A stretch of 64,000 nt of DNA from Paragorgia papillata (Eukaryota; Cnidaria; Anthozoa; Scleralcyonacea; Coralliidae), in contig JAWNZC010000351.1 of assembly GCA_035771165.1 (NCBI GenBank), positions 8,811,501 to 8,875,500 of the forward strand, read 5' to 3'. This document shows, in pieces, positions 1-10,050 of this stretch. Under the pieces are notes generated by a model that did not search any database, was not told where the DNA came from, and saw nothing but the letters and a program-made list of their open reading frames with translations. A program made the translations under genes and the position numbers. Every line of letters begins with the position of its first letter. The first letter of the stretch is position 1.

Positions 1-187
1 TATTGGGATACGAAGTTTCTACTTTTTTTTTCCGGATTCGAAATCTCCGGCTGCATGATCAAACCGGAAAGTTTTTATTCCAGATTCATTCTTTTGTGTG
101 TAAACGGCAAAACGAATCCGGTACTAAAACGTTCCGGATTCGTCACGAATCCGAAAACTTTTGCTCTAGTGTAAACGGGGTCTTAAG
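1..187. repeat. MITE end cut by the window edge
   Basis: The stretch is rich in the inverted motif GGATTCG/CGAATCC and ends in TTTTGCTCTAGTGTAAAC then GGGGTCTTAAG. The same terminal sequence closes the element at 41562-41964, so this is a second copy of that family whose left end lies before the window. Confidence 0.6.
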
Positions 188-210
188 GTGAAGTCTGTGG
201 TGAAGGTGAA

Positions 211-443
211 GTAATACGAGCAACAAATTGCTGCAACGTTGCGTTGCAAGTTGAATAGCGTTGTTGCACGTATTACAGTACTACCCAACCTTAAACATTG
301 TCACGCAACAATGATTTTGCTGCAAGTTGAATCAGCATGTTGCGGCAAAGTACTGTAGAACTGAAGTATACTTTTTTCAACAAATTTTTTCAACTTGCAA
401 CAAAATCATTGTTGCGTAATACGTGCAACAACGCTTTTCAACT
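211..443. repeat. Inverted-repeat element built on TTGCACGTATTAC
   Basis: GTAATACG and CAACAACG near the start recur on both strands around 255-275 and 395-443, together with CAACTTGCAACAAAATCA and its complement. The repeated motifs face each other, so the block can fold back on itself. No clean target duplication was found. Confidence 0.5.
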
Positions 444-458
444 TAAAGAAAAATGTTT

Positions 459-614
459 CCCGGTTTTTCACTGGCGAATTTTATCGCGCGAAGCGGCATT
501 TCTATTGTTAAAATTGAATAGACTGGAATAGATTTCTATTTAGTTCCACTCGAGAGCTCCTAAGACAAAGAAAAAGGTCGCTTCGCGCGACAAAATTCGC
601 CAGTGGAAAACCGG
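459..614. repeat. Foldback MITE (about 156 bp)
   Basis: Left arm CCGGTTTTTCACTGGCGAAT then TTTATCGCGCGAAGC. The right arm is its near-perfect complement, GCTTCGCGCGACAAAATTCG then CCAGTGGAAAACCGG. There is no coding content. Confidence 0.7.
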
Positions 615-952
615 CTTAAAGACCAGAGGACAACTTGAAAAAGTATACAGTCGAACCCCTAATAAGCAGACACATTTGGGACCTCGCTGAGGTGTCTGCT
701 TAAGAGGGGTGTCCACTTAAAAGGGGTTTCACAGTAGTGGGTACGCATGTGGTAGCTTTTTGTGTCTATATAGACTATTTTAATAAGTGCAGAGTACGTC
801 ATTTTCCGCACTTGACGTTTTTTTCAGCCTTTTGAATTCTATTGAAAATATACAAAAGCTAAGACAATGAATGAAATTGAAAAGAATTCAAAAGAAAAAT
901 TGAAAAGACTTTGACGTCATAGGGTGAAAATTACGTATTCTATACGTCTATA

Positions 953-1266
953 CATAGTTAATAGAAAATATACATGGTTTGGAAACCCAGCAAACTTCAA
1001 AGCGGTTAACAATCAAGCTACGATTCATGTTGAAAGGTACATGAAGGTGCCAAATCCTTTGTTTTAGGTTTATTAATATTTATACAGTACGGTTGAGTGA
1101 TTGAACCCAAACGTTGCTATTGGATGATTGCTTCATTATACAGAAAACACAATACATTGTATGTTCAGTAACCGTGAAAGTGCAAAGATTTCCATAAACC
1201 TGAACAAAAACATAAAACAATGACTTTTGTTGAGCTTCCAAACCATGTATATTTTCTATTAACTAT
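953..1266. mobile_element. MITE with about 32-bp TIRs
   Basis: The arms are ATAGTTAATAGAAAATATAC then ATGGTTTGGAA on the left and its exact complement at 1236-1266. GTCTATAC flanks both sides (one base of ambiguity on the right), which looks like an 8-bp target duplication as made by hAT elements. It lies inside the 648-1914 element. Confidence 0.7.
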
Positions 1267-1408
1267 GGTCTATACGTGGTCTACGTGGTTTGTTTTCACT
1301 ATAATTTTATAAAACAATCAATACAGCACTAACTGACTTAAACAGGTTTACAATTCAAAGCCGTTGGTCTCTCTCGGTTAATCTCAAGTGTTAACTATAT
1401 TACTGTTA

Positions 1409-1621
1409 TTAACTCTTTCCTGTCCGACGGCTTCTCCAGAGGTGAATAAAATCGTCTGGCGTTAGCCAGAATAAAATACTAAAGACCAATTCGGAGAGGG
1501 AAGAGTTAGAGAGATAGTTTATAACTCATTCCTGTCCGAGGGCTTCTCCAGAGGTGAATAAAATCGTCTGGCGTTAGCCAGAATAAAATACTAAAGACCA
1601 ATTCGGACAGGAAAGAGTTAA
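1409..1621. repeat. Duplex palindrome element, copy 1 (two 95-bp monomers)
   Basis: Two monomers lie head to tail (about 1411-1507 and 1523-1621), joined by a linker GAGAGATAGTTTAT. Each has self-complementary ends (TTTCCTGTCCGA / TCGGACAGGAAA) and a core AATAAAATCGTCTGGCGTTA then GCCAGAATAAAAT. TTAA bounds the pair. The same duplex occurs at 22563-22820 and 62793-63005. Confidence 0.75.
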
Positions 1622-1640
1622 AGAAAAAGTTAATTTTTAT

Positions 1641-1838
1641 AATTTCTTTAATAAACCGACTACCCCTCTTAAATGGAAACGGAAAGCTATCTTTGGTTCC
1701 AGTGAGCAAATTAACCTCTTTTAAACGGCCAAGAGAGGTTAATTTGCTCACTGGAACCAAAGATAGGTTTCCGTTTCCATTTAAGAGGGGTGTCCGCTTA
1801 AAAGGGTTGTAACTATAGTCGGTTTTATTAAAGAAATT
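1641..1838. repeat. Long near-perfect palindrome
   Basis: AATTTCTTTAATAAACCGAC starts the left arm and GTCGGTTTTATTAAAGAAATT closes the right. Between them TCTTTGGTTCCAGTGAGCAA is mirrored by its complement. The arms are roughly 80-90 bp around a short spacer, so the DNA or RNA can form a strong hairpin. Confidence 0.75.
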
Positions 1839-1914
1839 ACCGGGACCTCGCCTAGGTGTCCGTTTAAGAGAGGTGTCCGCTTTAAGGATGTGTTCATTAA
1901 TAGGGGTTCGACTA

Positions 1915-2819
1915 GAATAAAACATTTCCCCTCCAAAAACTGCCATTTTGAAAACTCATGATATGGGTTCGAACAAGTGGAACTACGCACGTTACGTATT
2001 GGGATTTGTGCAGCAAACTGAAAATGTGGGATCCCGAACGCGCCACTTTTCTTTTGTTTTCAGGGTTATTTTGCATTGTAATTTTTTATTGCCTATTTTG
2101 TTCTGCGCGTTGAAAAAATTGAGAAAATATTGTAGTTTTGATTATTATTTTTTTGTTCTAGAATACGGGATTGTCGATGAGATTTCATAAACGAGTACAA
2201 GTGAACATGGTAGTGTCAAATTTTTCAATAATAAAGTAAGACTAAGGGTTGTTTATTGTGTCGTTATTTTACAAAAAATTACCAACTTCTAATTTAGATG
2301 CATGTTAAGTAGAAAAACAGTTCGAGGATTGGGCCGTGGTTTCATCTTTCTCGCTTTTCTGCTCGTTCGTAGTTGCTTAACATGCATGTAAACCAGGAGT
2401 TGGCGATATTTATCGCATCAAAAACCGCACGTGTAAGCGGGCCTTAACAAGACAACGCACGGTTTCACAATTGGTTCCACCATAGTCCCTAGATATAAAT
2501 AGTCTGGAAACGCGGCCAAAGTCTTTGTTCTGTATGTTTTTGTTTACGTTTGTGCACCTTCACTCTTGCTGAAAACTGATTGTATTCCTGGTATGATGAA
2601 GACATCCGTCAATAGCAACGTTGCTGTTTAAGTATTAATGAGCGTAAAGCAAAAGATTTGTGCACTTTAAGGCCACCTCAACATAAATTGCAGTTTATTG
2701 TCAGCCACTTTGAGTCTTTGAAGTTCACCGCGTTTCCAGACTATATATTTCTAGGGGGTTGGCTAAAAATGAAGTTAGTGTTACTGATCGTTACGCTTCC
2801 TAGGCCTCATGTTTTCTTA
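1915..2819. other. Non-coding stretch, nothing assigned
   Basis: The longest open frame (1948-2190, +) has no recognisable domain and biased composition. No splice-bounded coding segment, tRNA or complete repeat could be supported. It is probably intron or upstream intergenic sequence of the scavenger receptor gene. Confidence 0.4.
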
Positions 2820-2849
2820 CGTCAAAAACTCAAATCGCCAAAATTCAAG

Positions 2850-3076
2850 TTGGGGCCCCGGGGCAACTTGCCCCCTAGCTGCCCCCCCCTTCTCGGCGGC
2901 CCTGGTCAGCAGATTAATAAGTGGAGCCATAGTCAGGGGACCAATTGAGAAAACGTAGACACGACCCTATGACGTGTGACGTCATCAAGGGCCCCTCAAA
3001 TCGACCCATTTGACGTCATCAGGGGCCCATAATCGATAATTTGCCCCGGGCCCCACAATTTGTCTCGGCGCCCCTG
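2850..3076. repeat. hAT-type terminus fragments
   Basis: Two runs, at about 2852-2906 and 3038-3076, combine GGGGCC-rich sequence with CTCGGCGGCCCTG or CTCGGCGCCCCTG, both followed by a CAGCAG or CTGCTG context. These look like right ends of G/C-rich hAT-like MITEs such as the one at 4645-5127. No matching left end was found, so the copies are partial. Confidence 0.35.
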
Positions 3077-3247
3077 CTGCTGACTACAGTTACCAGAATG
3101 CTTTTCGACCGTGCGTTTATGATGTTAATAAAAAAAATGCAAGCATTAGAGTGAGTTTTGGGGAATTCGAATTTACACAAGTGCTTTAGATTTCCCCGAA
3201 ATTTTCTCGACTGTTTGCGTCAGCCATCAGGTCATACAGACACGAGG

Positions 3248-3602
3248 GTTAGTTTTCAATTTTTTTATAAAATAGAACTAAGAAATGTACCATGACGTCA
3301 CGACTGTGTTTGCATAGCCTGATATAAACACGGTAACTGGCCAATCACAGTGTGCGTAAGACGTAACTTATTTTATAGTTAAGATGCAAACACGAGAGTG
3401 ATTTGGGAGAATTCGAACACTCACTCGAGTGTTTGCATCAGGTTATATAAACACAGGGCATCCATTTTCTATTTCTTTTATGAAATAAGACTAAGAAATG
3501 TACTGTGACGTCACAACCGTGTTTGCATGCGCATAGCCTGATATAAACACGGTAATTGACCAATCACAGCGTGCGTAAGACGCAACCTATTTTATAATTG
3601 GT
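3248..3602. repeat. Diverged tandem pair, period about 210 bp
   Basis: TAGCCTGATATAAACACGGT followed by CCAATCACAG occurs in both units (about 3317 and 3535), as does AAATGTACNNTGACGTCAC. TGCAAACAC / GTGTTTGCAT motifs lie between them. This is a direct repeat in the intron upstream of the 3768 exon and is non-coding. Confidence 0.6.
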
Positions 3603-3767
3603 TATAGCTTTTCGGTTATTTATTTAGGGTTCACTGAGCTATGTAGTGCTAATATAAAACTACCGTGTTCTGTAGTGACTAGATGCAACCATTTTTCTTT
3701 ACTAGGAGCACTTTCATGTCAACTGCAGTGCAGTTTTATTGTAATTTTTCTTTTTCTTTTGTAACAG

Positions 3768-3828
3768 CATGCTTTTAAACATCGGTACGTCTCAGCCAGT
3801 CTTCTTTCCTGTGTTTTACCTTGATGAG
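3768..3828 (+). CDS. Class B scavenger receptor (CD36/SCARB2-like), antepenultimate exon
   Basis: This short exon encodes the end of the luminal/extracellular domain. It is bounded by a good acceptor (TTTTCTTTTGTAACAG) and donor (GAG|GTAAGG). It reads MLLNIGTSQPVFFPVFYLDE after one leading base. The FPVFYLDE string matches the FPV-x-YL-x-E motif that class B receptors (CD36, SCARB1, SCARB2) carry just before their second membrane helix. It ends in phase 0 and the next exon (8977) opens in phase 0, so the two join as ...YLDE|SAEISDED, which parallels the SCARB2 layout. The preceding exons, with the bulk of the ectodomain, were not found between 1 and 3767 and must lie upstream. The product is expected to be a two-pass plasma- or lysosomal-membrane protein handling lipids. 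The family is secure; which of the vertebrate classes it matches best is not. Confidence 0.85.
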
Positions 3829-4046
3829 GTAAGGTTAAGTGATCTCATTATTTCTAGCGTAATCCATAATTGCACATTGAAACAATAAAGGAGTTTGATA
3901 GTAGCACTGATCATGGGTAACTACGACAAATTTGATTTCTTTTGAAAAGCTAAGAAACGTCTAACCAATGGCTACATACACGGGTTAAGACTTCAATTAA
4001 AGTATTTTTTTAAAACAGTTGAAGCTCTTCTTGCGACCAACCTCGT

Positions 4047-4117
4047 CCCCAGGGCCATTTGTGGGGGCTAAGCCAAGATGGCGGCCAAAAACAAAATGGC
4101 GGGAACAAATGGCCCTG
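4047..4117. repeat. Short foldback repeat
   Basis: CCAGGGCCATTTGT at the start is complementary to ACAAATGGCCCTGG at the end, with ATGGCGGCCAAAAACAAAAT in the loop. No target duplication is evident. Confidence 0.55.
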
Positions 4118-4644
4118 GCACAGGCTGCCAAAAATACGCCATATAATGGCGCATTTTTGACTCGGACCCAGTCTTCACTAAGTTTATCGTGCCTAATCAT
4201 CAGGCTCAATTTTTTCTGAATATTTAGTTCAGCTTGACTGACCCAGACTGGAAACAGTCGGAACATTCATTTCCAAGTACGTTGTCGAATTATTAAGGTG
4301 GCTTGATAGGAATAAATTATAAAAAATCATATTTTTTCCTCTAAAATGTTTTGCAGTGCACATTTGTGCCTCATGCTAGTTCCTTACATAGCTCTAGTGT
4401 CAGTGCTGATAATTGAAAAAGTTTTACACTTGCAGCATTTGTGTATGTGGACAAATCACATTTATTGACATTGTAATATGCAAATTTAATGCAAATTAAA
4501 TTTCTGAACTTACTAGAACAAAGATTTCTCCCTTCTTGAAAATCGTGCACTGTCTAATACTTTCCAATACTCAAGAGTAACACTATCGTTCGTTCGTATA
4601 GAAGTAGTGGACCATGCCTAATAATACCAAATTTATATTACAGC

Positions 4645-5127
4645 CAGCGGCGGATTAAGGGTGGGGCCACCGGGGCCTGGGCCCCGGGGCCCCCACATTT
4701 GGGGCCCCCCACATTTTGGAGTATTTTATTTAACAACCCAATTAATACTAAGTTACTAACGTTTCTGTTTGTTCAAAGTTACTAAATGTCTAAATAGTTA
4801 ATAGTATTATTAATTTGTGTAACATGTTTCAATAAGGAAGTTTCTTCAGATTGCTGAACAAAATGTAATTGTTAACAGTATTGTCTGACGTTTCGGTTCC
4901 CCCTCGGGGCTCGCTTCATCTCGCAGACGGCAGACAGACACTTTAAATTTGTGTAAAGTCATTTGTTATTTCCCCCTTTTCTCTCATATATAAAGGGTTC
5001 TTTGGTGAACACCAGTGATTCAATGTCTTTATTTTATTATATTGTAATTTGTAAGACCGATTGGAATTGGAAAAGGCCCCCCACAAAAATGTGGCCCCTG
5101 GCCCCCCACAGTCTTAGTCCGGCCCTG
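4645..5127. mobile_element. hAT-like MITE with perfect 8-bp target duplication
   Basis: ATTACAGC lies immediately before (4637-4644) and after (5128-5135). The ends are CAGCGGCGGATTAAG and CTTAGTCCGGCCCTG, inverted with a few mismatches, followed inward by GGGGCCCC-rich sequence. An internal segment (about 4880-4920) looks like a reversed Penelope-type tail (ACGTTTCGGTTCCCCCTCGG). No transposase was found, so it is non-autonomous. It sits in an intron of receptor gene 1. Confidence 0.85.
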
Positions 5128-5154
5128 ATTACAGCTGAAGTTTTCGTAAACAGT

Positions 5155-5368
5155 CTTAGGGGCCGATTACATGAGCCGGGCTCACGCGATTGATTAGGAT
5201 CTCACTGTGGTTTTGAAACTCGCGTAAACTAAATGTACAAAGAAGAATTGGTTTAGTTTGGATGTAAACGAATCCTAACGTTGATTAAAATCTCTTTTTG
5301 CGGCCGAAGAAAGAACTTCGTGACACGAGTCAGCCCGGAAAACCCAGCTCATGTAATCAGCACCTTAG
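5155..5368. mobile_element. MITE with GATTACATGAGC inverted ends
   Basis: The left end CTTAGGGGCCGATTACATGA and the right end TCATGTAATCAGCACCTTAG are inverted copies about 214 bp apart. There is no coding content, and the target duplication is not clear. Confidence 0.65.
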
Positions 5369-5493
5369 AAGTAACTCTTTTATACTTATTTCTAAATGTG
5401 TTTTTTTTTAAATTTAATTTTGTATTTTTGGGATCCCGTAATTGAGCAACAAGTTCTGTAGCTTGATGTAAATAACTAAAATAAGCAAATAAT

Positions 5494-5512
5494 CCCCCCC
5501 CCCCCCCCCCCC
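5494..5512. repeat. Poly-C run
   Basis: This is a run of about 19 C. Runs of this kind are often uncertain in length in assemblies. Confidence 0.9.
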
Positions 5513-5761
5513 TCTAGCTCTACGGGAAATAAAAATGCGTAACAAAAGAAAAACATAAAAGTGTCCACTTTGATTAAATGCTTATCTGATCAAATGTATG
5601 TATACATGAATATTGTACAAGTGGCACCATAAACAAAGTAGTAATGGTCTAACTGTCACAATGCAGTGATTATAGTGCTTAAAATGCTAGTCAGATTGAC
5701 GATAGCAAGTTCTTACCATAACTCACAATGTAATGGTTTTTAAAGAATTTAAATTAACATA

Positions 5762-6589
5762 CAGGGTGTCCAAAAAAAAATGCCCCCCATCCATTTGTGA
5801 GGTGCACCCTCTTTAATTATGGTACAAGAAGTAAATTTTTATATCACGCCGAAAGCCCATCCCTCCTTCTTTGTTGTCTGAAATTTTCAGAGCTAAGTCG
5901 TTATCTACTCGTTTCCTGTAGTCACTTAAAGAGGCAACATCAAAATTTGAACTTGTCCAAATTATGTATGCTACGTCAAAATTTGGAAATCTTCTCATAA
6001 AGGCTTCCCTTGCCCTTGTTGGGCTTCTTGTTTCATGATAGGAAAGTACCTTGAATGCTATTTCCTCGGGAGTGAAATGTTGTCCAACCATCTTAAGATG
6101 GATGAAGTAAAGTGCACTTCTGCCTACATGGCAAACATGTGCATGGAACTCTCATGAGCATTTTTATTACCCCAAGGAACCCCACAGAGGGAACCCCACA
6201 TGGTTTGATACCGCATTGCTTCATTTGGAACCAAACTTTGTTCCCCTGTGGTCAGTTTTCACATGCATATGTATTCAAACTTGTATTCCGCACTCAAACA
6301 AAGCTGTAGTCAAAAACGGGATGGGCGACATTCGTTTGGGACACCCTGTATTTTTCCAAATCTGTAGGTAGCATAAATAATTTGCATAATTTGGACAAGT
6401 TCAATTTTTGATGTTGCCTCTTTAAATGACTCCAGGAAGCGAGTAGATAACTATTTAGCTCTGAAAATTTCAGACAACAAAGAAGAAGTGATGGGCTTTC
6501 GGCGTGATATAAAAATTTACTTCTTGTACCAAAATTAAAGAAGATGCAGTACAAAAACGGATGGGGGGCATTTTTTTTGGGACACCCTG
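5762..6589. mobile_element. Tc1/mariner-type element with long inverted arms
   Basis: TA|CAGGGTGTCC opens and GGACACCCTG|TA closes the element, giving a TA target duplication typical of Tc1/mariner transposons. The left arm (5762 to about 5985) reappears inverted at about 6375-6589, so the arms exceed 200 bp. A second, internal right-type end (GGGACACCCTG|TA, ending at 6348) suggests one copy inserted in or recombined with another. A degenerate antisense reading frame lies in the left arm and centre (see 5813-6091). Confidence 0.8.
5813..6091 (-). pseudogene. HTH-like fragment within the mariner-type element
   Basis: A 92-residue open frame begins MVGQHFTPEEIAFKVLSYHE and continues with TRAREAFMRRFPN. 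The pattern (F-T-x-E-x-x-A-F-x-V-x-x-Y then a second helix ending RRFP) looks like the DNA-binding N-terminus of DUF4817-type or mariner-like transposases. No catalytic DDE domain follows, so it can at most be a transposase remnant. It overlaps the inverted arm. The match is from pattern memory only. Confidence 0.4.
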
Positions 6590-6592
6590 TAT

Positions 6593-7140
6593 ATAGAACA
6601 TGGGAACTAAAGTGGCTATATGTCACCCTATTTTTAGCATTTCTTACAGAAACAAAATTGTCCTAAAATTGAACAAAATTTCACCATAACAGTTTTATAA
6701 GATATAATAGAGATACTATTGAAACCTTCACAGAAGTACGGATGGTTAAAATTAAATTGATTTCTGTTGGCCCTGGTTCAGCTTTTTTTTAAAGGTTCAG
6801 AAATCCTCCATGGTTGTTAGGTGACTCGTATTTCATAATCGAATTAATATTTAATGTACAGCTTTAATTTTGAAGTTTGCCGCTCAGAATTTCAACATAA
6901 GGCAATTGAGGCTAAAAATAGCGTCACATATAGCGCCTTGGCTTTAAACGATAACTTTTGCGACACATCCATTTTTAATTTGCAGGTATCTTTTTAAGAT
7001 TTTGAATCGTAGAGGACCAGACTGTAACTGACTATGTAATCGAGTGAAATGCCCAATATTACTTATAATATACCTAATTCTCTCCTGGCATTACCACCTT
7101 AATATATATATACAGAACTCGCGATCAAGCTCTCGGCAAC
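6593..7140. other. Intronic stretch, nothing assigned
   Basis: AT-rich sequence without a credible open frame or a complete repeat. It lies in the intron between the 3768 and 8977 exons. Confidence 0.5.
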
Positions 7141-7214
7141 GCCCTCCGTGGCTCAGTGGTCAGAGCATTGCACTAGAATCGCAAGGTCGTTGGTTCAATT
7201 CCTGCCGGAAGGCC
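7141..7214 (+). repeat. tRNA-like SINE head
   Basis: GCCCTCC pairs with GGAAGGC (one mismatch), a D arm GGCTCAGTGGTCAGAGC follows, and GGTTCAATTCC forms the T arm and B box. The anticodon loop would be CTAGAAT (AGA). The anticodon and T stems each contain a mismatch and there is no long variable arm, so a functional tRNA-Ser is unlikely. Non-tRNA sequence follows directly (to about 7320). A tRNA-derived SINE is the best reading. Confidence 0.55.
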
Positions 7215-7328
7215 TGTGTAGCTGCATTTTTCGCAACTGGTCCCGGTCTGGTCTTAAAATGTATATATTCTACACTCGAATTTTCCTTCACCCAAAATCC
7301 TGAGAACATGTAACTGCCATATAACCGT

Positions 7329-8459
7329 TTAAAAGCTGTTTTCCACTACGTCCGCTTTGCTCGCGCGGAGCGGACTTTTTAAATGAGGAGTTTTGATGAC
7401 TTTTTAAATGAGGAATTTGACACTTAATTTGGCTGAAATGCAACAAACTATCGATTAATATAAAGAAAACTATCTTATTTTCAAACCTAAACAGAAAAAA
7501 ATTAACAATGACATTTCACTTTTTATTGACAGTCATATACTCAAACAAGAATATACTGCAAAGTTTTTGGGCATATATAGTCTTTCATGGCAACCCCATA
7601 TTAGTCATGTCTGCAAGAAAATCGCTAAATCTGTTGGAATAATTTATAGAACTCGTTTCTTATTATCAGCTATTAGCAGCTATATTCTACTTTAGTTTAT
7701 CCCTATATCAGTTATTGTAATGTAGCATGGTCATCCACTTATGCTACCAACTTAAATAGAATATTTATTTTACAAAAACGTGCTGTGCGAGCGATGACCA
7801 ATTCAAACTATCTAGCTCATTCGGCTCCTTTATTTGCTCGCCTCAGTGTACTTGATATTTTTTAGTTAATTCATTTCATATTGCTAAGTTCATGTTTTTC
7901 TATCATCACCAGTTATTGCCTTCGCCTTTCCTTAACCTATTTGTAACAAATAGCCAAGTGCATAGTTACAACACAAGATCTTCAGTCAATTACAGACCCC
8001 TGCATGCCTGTCGAACCAACATCAAATAATTTACCATTCTATACCAAGGTCCCAAAATTTGGAATTCTCTTCCTACTAATGACACAAGTTCAGTTAGCCT
8101 TCCATGTTTCAATAAACGAATCTACGATTTTTTACTAAATTAAATTCAGCTTGAATTGGTCATCTTTCGCAATTTCTACTACCGTACCTATAAACTGTAA
8201 ATTTATTTTGACTACGAGGAGACCTCTTTACTATAAGCCCTATGGTTTCTTGAGGCCTCTTCGCCACCATCAGAGTTGCTACTAACTTTAATATAATTTC
8301 ATGTATTTTCTTTTAAATCGTTATTCTTCTGATCGTCTTTGTGGCAAAGTTTTTAATAATAATAAACAAAGTTGGAAATTTTCAACTTCCAAAGCGAACT
8401 GAACAATGCACGTTCCTCCCGCGTCGGCAAAGCGGACGTAATGGTATAATCAGCCTTAA
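7329..8459. mobile_element. TTAA-type MITE interrupted by a LINE fragment
   Basis: The left end TTAAAAGCTGTTTTCCACTA then CGTCCGCTTTGC is mirrored by GCAAAGCGGACGTAATGG then TATAATCAGCCTTAA. TTAA is present at both ends. About 1 kb of LINE sequence (7421-8390) separates the arms, next to a small duplication of GACTTTTTAAATGAGG (7372 and 7399). The right TTAA (8456-8459) is shared with the next element. Confidence 0.6.
7421..8390 (+). pseudogene. Non-LTR retrotransposon (CR1/jockey-like), RT C-terminal remnant
   Basis: The translation, with frameshifts and stops (for example about 7694 and 7726), shows the region after the reverse transcriptase catalytic domain: KFLGIYSLSWQPHISHVCKK, IYRTRFLLSAISSYI, then a GPKIWNSLP-type motif near 8050. 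A 3' UTR with an inverted GAGACCTC / GAGGCCTC hairpin (about 8218-8262) follows. The element is 5'-truncated and dead. It sits inside the 7329-8459 MITE. Confidence 0.75.
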
Positions 8460-8904
8460 GGCCGGGCCAAACGCTTTCAACATTTCATTCAACATCGTTC
8501 AACATTGTTGAATTCAACATGTTGAAAGCGTTTGGCCACCCCTGTTGAATGAATGATGTTGAACGTTGTTGAATGGTATTGAATGATGTTGAACGAAATT
8601 TGAACATGTTCAAGTTTTCGTTCAACACGTGTTCAACATTTCTATCGTTCTCAAAATGTTAAAATGTGTTGAACGCATTTGGCCACATTTCATTCAACTT
8701 TGTTGAACAGAGACATGCATGCGCCATGCGGGATATTGTCGATTTCAGCTTTTGTGGTAGCCCGCGTTCAATTAATTGTCATTCATGAATGTTGAACGAT
8801 GTTGAATTCATTTGGCCACTCGTGCTTTCAACATTATTCAACATCGTTCAACAATGTTGAATGATGTTGAATGCGATGTTGAAAGCGTTTGGCCAGGCCT
8901 TTAA
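8456..8904. mobile_element. TTAA-type MITE made of TTCAACAT/ATGTTGAA repeats
   Basis: TTAAGGCCGGGCCAAACGCT at the left and AGCGTTTGGCCAGGCCTTTA(A) at the right are inverted, and TTAA bounds both ends as with piggyBac-type insertions. The interior is a low-complexity series of TTCAACATCGTTCAACA and its complement. The right end lies 72 bp before the acceptor of the 8977 exon. Confidence 0.8.
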
Positions 8905-8976
8905 CGTATCTGTACTTTTAGACAGCATATGGTGTAGTGCTGAAAAACTTGTTAATCAACGTTTCTTTCAATTTAG

Positions 8977-9151
8977 TCAGCAGAAATCAGTGACGAAGAT
9001 GCAGATGACTTCAAGAAAAAAGTTCTCCTTCCTTTACGAGCGGTTAAAGCTGTTCCGTATGTGATGATTGGACTCGGGGCATTGTTTGTATTGATTGCTG
9101 TGGTTATGGCGATTTTACTTTGCAAAAAAGATGAAGAAACTTCATTTGGAG
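8977..9151 (+). CDS. Class B scavenger receptor, C-terminal transmembrane exon
   Basis: Acceptor CTTTCAATTTAG|TCA, donor GGAG|GTATGT. The exon encodes SAEISDEDADDFKKKVLLPL, the linker that leads out of the ectodomain, then RAVKAVPY and a single membrane helix (VMIGLGALFVLIAVVMAILL) followed by CKKDEETSFG. A hydrophobic helix flanked by a basic stop-transfer CKK is what CD36-family proteins have at their second membrane pass. The cytosolic tail begins here. The phase joins cleanly to the 3768 exon. The donor leaves one base, which does not close with the best tail exon (9974); see that entry. The gene is on the same strand as the second receptor at 43326. Confidence 0.88.
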
Positions 9152-9294
9152 GTATGTGCATAACAGTCTGTCTTTAGAGTGTGGCTGCATGAGGATAATG
9201 ATTTTCCAAAATTACATATTTTATATTACAATATATAGAGCAAAATGAAAAGGCGGTAAAATGCGAAGATTTTTAGCAACAAAATAGCGAAATT

Positions 9295-9420
9295 TTTTTT
9301 CAAGTTTTTTTCAAGTTTTATTGATTTATAAATAAATTTAAATACATTTACAATTGTCATTACCCGCTAGTAGCTAAGCTAATCGTGGCGGGTAATGAGC
9401 TCACATATTGGAGAATAAAT
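9295..9420 (-). mobile_element. LINE 3' end fragment (L2/CR1-like hairpin UTR)
   Basis: On the minus strand a hairpin (CATTACCCGCCACGATTAGC ... GCGGGTAATG) is followed by AATTTATTTATAAATCAATA and an A/T-rich tail. A stem of this kind before an A-rich end is common at the 3' ends of invertebrate CR1/L2-type LINEs. No coding sequence is retained. Confidence 0.45.
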
Positions 9421-9669
9421 TAAATTATAATTGTACAAACATTAGGAAAAAAGAGAAGTACCTTGTTCAAAGTTATGCAGCGATATATTAACGTAGAAGT
9501 TTCGAGCCGGGCATTTACCAGACTAAAATGTGAATGTCAACGTGATTGAACAGTAAACACAACATGACCACGATTTAGCCAATGAAATTTCGTTTTCAAC
9601 AAAAAAGTGTTTAGTATACATCATATCGTATATAATGATGCATGTTAGAAGTAAGAAGTCTCCGATTTC

Positions 9670-9738
9670 TAAATACAGCCAAGCAGGTTGAAATACGAGG
9701 CGAAGCCGAGTTATTTTTAACCAGCTTGGCTGTATTTA
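9670..9738. repeat. Foldback repeat
   Basis: TAAATACAGCCAAGCAGGTT faces AACCAGCTTGGCTGTATTTA around a short GGCGAAGCC-containing loop. Confidence 0.65.
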
Positions 9739-9973
9739 CTAGACATCATTGGAGGATGAACACTGCCGAGTGTTGGATGATAGCTTCTCAAACGAATCAT
9801 TATTTTAAGAGAAAATCGACCTCAAATTTAGCTAAATTTGACTGTAATCTTCCTCCGATTTCTAAACACTGATTAATTGAATTTTCCTCATGAATTATTA
9901 ATGAGCTTGAGAACGTGCAGATAAATAGCTCGAATGGCAACATTAATGGTTCCTTTTTTTATTAATATGGCAG

Positions 9974-10037
9974 TTCGACTACAAAATCGGTAGACTGGAA
10001 TCCAAGAGAGGTTGATGAAGAAGACGATCAAGGTTGA
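9974..10037 (+). CDS. Probable last exon of receptor gene 1 (cytoplasmic tail)
   Basis: A good acceptor (TTCCTTTTTTTATTAATATGGCAG) precedes a frame reading STTKSVDWNPREVDEEDDQG and stop, an acidic tail that looks coding, followed 13 bp later by AATAAA. However, the upstream exon's GTATGT donor leaves phase 1, while this frame needs phase 2. The phase-consistent reading gives instead VRLQNR and a stop at about 9991. A weaker donor four bases downstream (AT|GTGCAT) would restore the acidic frame. So the exon position is likely, but the tail sequence is unresolved. Confidence 0.5.
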
Positions 10038-10050
10038 AAACCAGCTTATA

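Larger units (their letters stand above)
648..1914. mobile_element. TIR element carrying three smaller insertions
   Basis: The left end has AGTCGAACCCCTAATAAGC and the right end has TTAATAGGGGTTCGACT, which are inverted copies. Next to both ends lie repeats of GTGTCCGCTTAA and GGGACCTCGC. Inside lie a foldback MITE (953-1266), a duplex palindrome element (1409-1621) and a long palindrome (1641-1838). No transposase was recognised, so it is non-autonomous or decayed. Confidence 0.55.

Noticed and set aside
7141..7214. Functional tRNA-Ser(AGA)
   Set aside because: No long variable arm, mismatched anticodon and T stems, and SINE-like sequence follows.
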